Below, one piece after another: positions 59,516 to 64,000 of a stretch of 64,000 nt of DNA. Both the position numbers and the translations under genes were made by a program. The notes under the pieces are model-generated. The model worked only from the letters and a program-made list of their open reading frames with translations, was not told where the DNA came from and did no database searches. Every line of letters starts with the position of its first letter. The stretch's first letter is position 1. Source of the DNA: Dyadobacter sandarakinus (GTDB lineage Bacteria > Bacteroidota > Bacteroidia > Cytophagales > Spirosomataceae); the NCBI RefSeq assembly GCF_016894445.1, contig NZ_CP056775.1, positions 3,660,001 through 3,724,000 of the forward strand, read 5' to 3'.

Positions 59516-61066
59516 TTATTTTTTAGCTGTTGCCAGTATCTTCAATGCCTCTTCATCCTTGTACGACTGCATCAGGCCTTTCAGCTTTTGTTTGAGGTCT
59601 GCAGTGAGCGCTTCGGTGCCTTTGGTACCGTACAGGTTTGCTACTTCGTCAGGGTCTTTTTCAAGATCATACAACTCCCAGGAATCGGCTCCGCCGTAGA
59701 AATACGCCAGCTTGTACCGGCTTGTACGCACCCCGAAATGCGGATAAACATGGTGAGGCTCCGGAAACTCGTAGTAATGGTAATATGCCTCCTTGCGCCA
59801 GGGTACAGCAGCGGTAGTACCCGGTTTCAGCAACGGCAGAAACGATTTTCCCTGCATATCGGCAGGTACTTTCACACCGGCAATATTCAGCACGGTGGGT
59901 GCCCAGTCGATGTTCGTAATCAGCTCCTCCACCCGCGTACCTGGTTTGATAGCACCGGGATACCGGATCACAAAAGGTGTTTTGAGTGATTGTTCATAAA
60001 TAAAACGCTTGTCAAACCAACCGTGCTCGCCCAGATAAAATCCCTGGTCAGAGGCATAAATCACCACGGTATTTTTGGCCAGACCTGATTTGTCAAGATA
60101 GTCGAGCAACTTCCCGATGTTTCTGTCCAGCGAATTAGCGACTGAAAAATAGTCGCGCAGGTAACGTTGATACTTCCATTCTATCAATGCTTTTCCGCTC
60201 AGGTTTTTAGCTGCAAGGTCTTTCTCAACTTTATCATAATAAGCTTTAAATACTTTTCGCTGCTCTGCATTCAGACGGCGGTAACCAAAATCCTTGTCAT
60301 AGTCGATACCCATTTTAAGGTCAAGCTTCATGCGCATGGTTTTATCAATGGTCATATCCTGCTGACCTGCTGCCACGCGACCTTTATAGTCGTCCCAGAA
60401 GGTTTTAGGCAGCGGAAAGTCTACATTGTCATAAGCGCCGAGATCCTGCAGATCGGGCATCCACTCGCGGTGGGTAGCTTTATGTCCTACGATCAGAAAA
60501 AATGGTTTGGACTGGTCGCGCTTTTCCAGCCACTCTGTTGAAAATTGGGTAATCAGGTCGGATACGTAGCCGGTGTATGCGGTGGTATCATTGGGCTGAC
60601 CGATAAACTGCGGATTGTAATAATGCCCCTGATCGGGCAGTACTTTCCAATAATCGAAGCCGGCAGGCAGGCTGTTGAGGTGCATTTTCCCGACCCAGGC
60701 AGTCTGGTATTCTCCTTTGCGGAGCGTTTCCGACAAAAGTGTCTGGCCGGTATCAAACCGGGTACGGTCATTTCGTTTATATCCATTCAGGTGGCTGTAC
60801 TTGCCGGTCAGCAGGGTCGCACGGCTCGGGCCGCAAATGGAATTGGTGACCAGGTTATTGGTCAGCAAAGCACCTTCCCTGGCAATCCGGTCAATATTTG
60901 GTGTTTTGACAAGCTTGTTCCCATAAGCGCCAATGCCCTGGTAGGCATGATCGTCAGAAAAAATGAAGATGATATTGGGCCTTTGAGCCAGTACAACAAC
61001 GCTGGTATGCAGCAGAAAACACAAAAGGAAGGATGAAAGCAGGGGTCGGACTTTAAGGCGCGTCAT
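59516..61066 (-). CDS. Cysteine-type sulfatase, exported
   Basis: A 516-residue type I sulfatase with signal peptide (LLSSFLLCFLLHTSVVVLAQ). Calcium-site 'IIFIFSDDHAYQGIGAYG', active-site 'NSICGPSRATLLTGKYSHLNG' (C-x-P-S-R; Cys78, converted to formylglycine), 'VIYASDQGFYLGEHGWFDKRF', and 'RYPGAIKPGTRVEELITNIDWAPTVLNIAGV'. Removes sulfate from a glycan or other ester in the periplasm. First gene of the operon that also encodes FGE. ATG 61066 is preferred over 61093. Confidence 0.92.
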   Translation of the reverse strand: MTRLKVRPLLSSFLLCFLLHTSVVVLAQRPNIIFIFSDDHAYQGIGAYGNKLVKTPNIDRIAREGALLTNNLVTNSICGPSRATLLTGKYSHLNGYKRNDRTRFDTGQTLLSETLRKGEYQTAWVGKMHLNSLPAGFDYWKVLPDQGHYYNPQFIGQPNDTTAYTGYVSDLITQFSTEWLEKRDQSKPFFLIVGHKATHREWMPDLQDLGAYDNVDFPLPKTFWDDYKGRVAAGQQDMTIDKTMRMKLDLKMGIDYDKDFGYRRLNAEQRKVFKAYYDKVEKDLAAKNLSGKALIEWKYQRYLRDYFSVANSLDRNIGKLLDYLDKSGLAKNTVVIYASDQGFYLGEHGWFDKRFIYEQSLKTPFVIRYPGAIKPGTRVEELITNIDWAPTVLNIAGVKVPADMQGKSFLPLLKPGTTAAVPWRKEAYYHYYEFPEPHHVYPHFGVRTSRYKLAYFYGGADSWELYDLEKDPDEVANLYGTKGTEALTADLKQKLKGLMQSYKDEEALKILATAKK

Positions 61067-61133
61067 GGAATACTCTATTAAACTGGTAGACAAATTAACT
61101 TAGGTTCGTACGGATTCGCAAATTTATTCAACA

Positions 61134-61164
61134 AAAAAGCCGGTATCCCTTTCGGAATACCGGC
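61134..61164 (-). terminator. Terminator of the DUF4142 gene
   Basis: GCCGGTATCCC-TTTC-GGAATACCGGC, with a six-T run following on the minus strand. Eight strong pairs plus weaker inner pairs. Confidence 0.8.
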
Positions 61165-61192
61165 CTGGCTGCCAAGAATGGAGGATTACGGT

Positions 61193-61756
61193 TTATTTCT
61201 TCGTTTCGTCCAAGCTCTGTGCCATTTCAAGATGGTGCCTTAATGTAGGTAATTTACCTTCCGCCCAGGTTTTCAGGTCGGGATCCTTGCATTCCTTTGC
61301 TGCTTTTTCAAACTCACTGATGTCATCCTTATGGTCATCTACCATGAAAGAGACATATGCCTTATCAAATTCGGCGCCTTTTTTTGCAGCAAGTTCATCG
61401 TACTTCTTCTGTTTTTCGTCGCTCAGCCCGGTAGGCAGCGTAATATTTTTCTTGGTGGCCGCAGCATGCAGTTCTTCACCAGCTTTACCATGGTCTGTGA
61501 TCATGTTCTTGCCAAATTCCTTTACTTTGGGATCCGCTGCGTTGGTTTGCGCGAGCTCTCCGAGCTTCACCTCCATAAGTCCGCCGTCGGCAGCTGCCAC
61601 GGCAAACTCCGCGTCATCGTCCATATCGGTAGAATCTAATTTCTGTTCATTCTGTTCTTCCGCTACTTCGGTAGAATCCTCCGTTTTGTTGGTGTTACAG
61701 GCTGAAAACATCAGTGCGGAGCTCAGAAGCATGGCACTCAATATCATCTTTTTCAT
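61193..61756 (-). CDS. DUF4142 lipoprotein
   Basis: A 187-residue protein with a lipoprotein signal (ILSAMLLSSALMFSACNTNK), an acidic linker, then a ferritin-like helical DUF4142 domain: 'AAADGGLMEVKLGELAQTNAADPKVKEFGKNMITDHGKAGEELHAAA', 'DKAYVSFMVDDHKDDISEFEKAAKECKDPDLKTWAEGKLPTLRHHLEMAQSL'. The conserved D-H pairs could bind a metal. Function unknown, often stress-linked. Start 61756 gives the normal signal; 61768 also possible. Confidence 0.9.
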   Translation of the reverse strand: MKKMILSAMLLSSALMFSACNTNKTEDSTEVAEEQNEQKLDSTDMDDDAEFAVAAADGGLMEVKLGELAQTNAADPKVKEFGKNMITDHGKAGEELHAAATKKNITLPTGLSDEKQKKYDELAAKKGAEFDKAYVSFMVDDHKDDISEFEKAAKECKDPDLKTWAEGKLPTLRHHLEMAQSLDETKK

Positions 61757-61999
61757 AATCAATTTCATTTTTTATTGTTGAAGAAGAAAAAAGCGTGCCA
61801 AACCCTGCAATAAAGCTGATAATTTACCATTGAATCGGTATTTGCTGTATTTCTTGTTTTTTTATCATTTGCTGGTTTCATGAAAAGTTCTGTTATTTTT
61901 GTTTTTCATGGCGTTGCGCTTTTTGCTCAGTTCCTCTGACTGCCTACTTCGCTCAACAAACTATCAGACCAACGGATTAAGTCCGTTTTAAAAAATAGA

Positions 62000-62443
62000 A
62001 TGAATCAGGAAAAACCGTTTAGGATCCTTCTCGCTGACGACGATGATGATGATACCTTTCTATTTCAGGAGGCGCTTGAACAAGTCCCGCTAAATACCGA
62101 GTTGAGGATCGCAGATAATGGAATGAAGCTGATGGATCTGCTTTACAGTTCAGAAGAGGCTCCCGACCTGATTTTTCTGGATATGAACATGCCGGTAAAA
62201 AACGGGCTGGAATGCCTGGAAGAAATCCGCAATTCCAAAAAATTCGGCGATACGCCCGTAGTCATACTCTCCACTTCCGTTGCCAAATATCTCTGGGAAT
62301 CCGCCTATAAAGGTGGTGCAAACCTGTACGTACAAAAGCCGAACAGCTTTATTGCCCTTGTGGATATCCTTCAAAAATGCCTTAGCCAGAAGTCGGAACT
62401 GACCAGGCAGACAGCCGTGGAACAATTTTTGTTAACGACCTGA
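62000..62443 (+). CDS. Single-domain response regulator (phytochrome-associated, Rcp1-like)
   Basis: A 147-residue receiver with no output domain: acidic pocket 'RILLADDDDDDTFLFQEAL', phosphorylation Asp in 'DLIFLDMNMPVKNGLECLEEI', 'VVILSTSVAKYLWESAYKGGANLYVQKPNSFIALVDIL' with switch Ser/Thr and conserved Lys. This type is commonly linked to phytochrome kinases, as here: heme oxygenase and a bacteriophytochrome follow. It would receive phosphate from the phytochrome's kinase domain, assumed to lie beyond the window. Confidence 0.9.
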   Translation: MNQEKPFRILLADDDDDDTFLFQEALEQVPLNTELRIADNGMKLMDLLYSSEEAPDLIFLDMNMPVKNGLECLEEIRNSKKFGDTPVVILSTSVAKYLWESAYKGGANLYVQKPNSFIALVDILQKCLSQKSELTRQTAVEQFLLTT

Positions 62444-62470
62444 AACTGGTCACCTCCTTAACACGAATTT

Positions 62471-63094
62471 ATGCAGGATAGTACAGGTTTAGGGATAGAC
62501 CCAAACACATTTATTAATGAACTGAGAACGCAGACATCGGAAAGCCATCAGCAACTGGAAGAAAATATGCTATCAAAAGCATTGCTGTTGCCCGAAGTAT
62601 CGCTTGCAGATTACCAGACCTATCTTTCCCGATTGTACAGTATTACGCTTGGCTGCGAAACCCATGTATTTCCTGCCATAGCAACCATCTTCCCCGACCT
62701 GGCGGAAAGGTACCGTGCAGCACGGATCAAGAATGACCTCATTGTAACCGGATTTTCAGCAGAAGAAGTGGATAATATCCCGGTCCCAGAACTGCCTTTC
62801 ACCGGACAGGCCGGTGCGGCTGGTGTCATGTATGTGCTGGAAGGATCAACACTGGGCGGCAGAGTGATTTACAAGCACGTTCAGCAGCATCTCGGCCTGA
62901 CGTGCGAGCATGGCGCTTCCTACTTTTGCGGGTACGGTCCACAGACCGGCTCAATGTGGAAAGCCTTTGTTTCCCGCCTTACTGCCTATGCTGACAGCCC
63001 GGAAAAAGCCGGTAAAATCATCGAAAGCGCAACACAAACTTTCACCCTTATTGACAATTGGCTCAGCGAAGCAGTTATTGAAAGCAAAAGATGA
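62471..63094 (+). CDS. bphO: Biliverdin-producing heme oxygenase
   Basis: A 207-residue heme oxygenase of the BphO type. The proximal heme His is in 'LRTQTSESHQQLEENMLSK'; 'YQTYLSRLYSITLGCETHVFPAI', the distal-helix glycine region 'GAAGVMYVLEGSTLGGRVIYKHV', and 'YFCGYGPQTGSMWKAFVSRL' follow. It opens heme to biliverdin, the chromophore of bacterial phytochromes. Its stop overlaps the phytochrome start (ATGA), so chromophore and apoprotein are made together. Confidence 0.93.
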   Translation: MQDSTGLGIDPNTFINELRTQTSESHQQLEENMLSKALLLPEVSLADYQTYLSRLYSITLGCETHVFPAIATIFPDLAERYRAARIKNDLIVTGFSAEEVDNIPVPELPFTGQAGAAGVMYVLEGSTLGGRVIYKHVQQHLGLTCEHGASYFCGYGPQTGSMWKAFVSRLTAYADSPEKAGKIIESATQTFTLIDNWLSEAVIESKR

Positions 63095-64000
63095 ATATCA
63101 GGAATATCGTAAACCGTGAGATTGTTAATCTTACAAACTGTGAAAGTGAGCCAATCCATATCCCGGGCAGCATTCAGCCACATGGATTTCTGCTAGGTGT
63201 CACCCAGCCCGATTACCTCATTGAATACTGCAGCCAGAATACGGCTGATTATACAGCACTTCCTCCTGAGCAGGTGTTGGGGAAAAGGTTGTCAGAAATA
63301 TTTACGGATGAACTTGCCGGGCAGTTCCACGCGTACGCTACTGCAGAAATCGACACTGCAAAGCCTTTCGTTTTTGAGATCAACGATACTCCTTTCAATA
63401 CGACGGTACACAAGAGCGGGAATACCTTTATTCTTGAGCTGGAACCATTCCCCGACGGCACACTTAACCTGCCCAATCTTTATAACCAAACACGGAAGTT
63501 TGTTTCCATTATGGAAAAGTCGAGCTACCTGCTCGACCTTTGCCAGGATATTGCTACGGAGACCCGCTATATTACCGGCTACGACCGGGTCATGATTTAT
63601 CGGTTTGACGATGATTATAACGGGGAAGTCATCGCCGAGAGCAGGCGTGAGGATCTGAACTCGTTTTCAGGACAAAAATATCCGCACAGCGACATACCGG
63701 TGCAGGCGCGTGAGCTTTACATCCGAAATCAGCTGCGTATGATCGCTGATATACATTACGAGCCGGTACCGCTGCTTGCGCTGGACCAGGCTGGTAACAA
63801 AAGCAACCAATCTCTGGATCTTAGTCTCTCCATTTTACGGAGTGTATCGCCCATTCATATCGAGTATATGAAAAATATGGGTGTGGGTGCCACACTGACC
63901 ATTTCACTCCTTCAGAATCAGAAGCTCTGGGGACTGATTGCGTGCCATCACTATTCACCCAAAGTTTTACCGCATTATACCCGCCTGTCGGCTTTGCTGC
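63091..64000 (+). CDS. bphP: Bacteriophytochrome photoreceptor, N-terminal part (continues past window)
   Basis: Only the first 303 residues are in the window; the frame stays open at the end. Residues 1-~120 form the PAS domain, with the biliverdin-attaching Cys17 in 'LTNCESEPIHIPGSIQPHGFLL'. The GAF domain (~140-300) contains 'DIATETRYITGYDRVMIYRFDDDYNGEVIAESRR', the 'PHSDIPVQARELY' motif (PxSDIP, Asp near the pyrrole water) and 'RSVSPIHIEYMKNMGVGATLTISL' with the chromophore-contacting His. PHY and histidine kinase domains are expected downstream. Red/far-red light sensor, biliverdin-bound. Start overlaps the heme oxygenase stop by 4 bases. Confidence 0.93.
   Translation, partial: MNIRNIVNREIVNLTNCESEPIHIPGSIQPHGFLLGVTQPDYLIEYCSQNTADYTALPPEQVLGKRLSEIFTDELAGQFHAYATAEIDTAKPFVFEINDTPFNTTVHKSGNTFILELEPFPDGTLNLPNLYNQTRKFVSIMEKSSYLLDLCQDIATETRYITGYDRVMIYRFDDDYNGEVIAESRREDLNSFSGQKYPHSDIPVQARELYIRNQLRMIADIHYEPVPLLALDQAGNKSNQSLDLSLSILRSVSPIHIEYMKNMGVGATLTISLLQNQKLWGLIACHHYSPKVLPHYTRLSALL

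Overview
The window looks like chromosomal DNA from a Bacteroidota bacterium of the order Cytophagales, most like Dyadobacter or a close relative. This is inferred from gene families and style, not from a marker gene: PadR plus 'prefix-domain' FtsX permeases, DUF4136, DUF4142 and DUF6934 proteins, outer-membrane beta-barrels, fasciclin and YceI secreted proteins, GH130, ThuA and DUF1080 enzymes, sparse Shine-Dalgarno sites, and promoter-like TTG-N19/20-TAnnTTTG elements. No rRNA, CRISPR array, integrase or transposase was seen.

Region by region. 0-1.2 kb: the end of an AraC regulator followed by two small secreted metal-binding proteins. 1.2-5 kb: a methyltransferase, a metallo-beta-lactamase/rhodanese sulfur enzyme and HflX. 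4.9-5.5 kb: an array of one intact tRNA-Arg(CCU) and several degenerate copies. 5.6-13 kb: PadR/permease pair, two convergent L,D-transpeptidases, tyrosine/phenylalanine pathway genes. 13-16.4 kb: molybdate importer modABC, with a tetranucleotide repeat tract before modB, then an SGNH hydrolase. 16.4-23.3 kb: palindromic repeats, a nucleotidyltransferase, an A-type Fe-S carrier, a threonine operon with a HEPN gene between thrA and thrB, and a beta-barrel protein. 23.5-28.3 kb: a small membrane protein, a 990-residue FAD/Fe-S dehydrogenase and a thioredoxin-fold protein without its cysteines.

28.3-36.5 kb is an efflux locus: a two-component system divergent from a TolC-like gene and a 1450-residue protein fusing an RND pump to its periplasmic adaptor. 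A higBA toxin-antitoxin pair follows.

37.3-61.8 kb is almost entirely minus-strand catabolism. A run of about twelve genes (53.5 to 40.2 kb) encodes DUF1080, ThuA, three TIM-barrel isomerases/epimerases, a hydrolase, a DUF4432 epimerase, a mannose-6-phosphate-isomerase-like cupin, a Gfo/Idh dehydrogenase and a ribose-type ABC importer. The content fits oxidation, hydrolysis and isomerisation of a 3-keto-glycoside or similar sugar, but the substrate is not known. Long inverted repeats sit in several of its gaps. A second block (61.1 to 55.7 kb) pairs a cysteine-type sulfatase with an exported formylglycine-generating enzyme that keeps both catalytic cysteines. A plus-strand DUF6934 two-gene module is wedged into this region.

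62-64 kb begins a light-sensing operon: response regulator, heme oxygenase, and a bacteriophytochrome cut by the window end.
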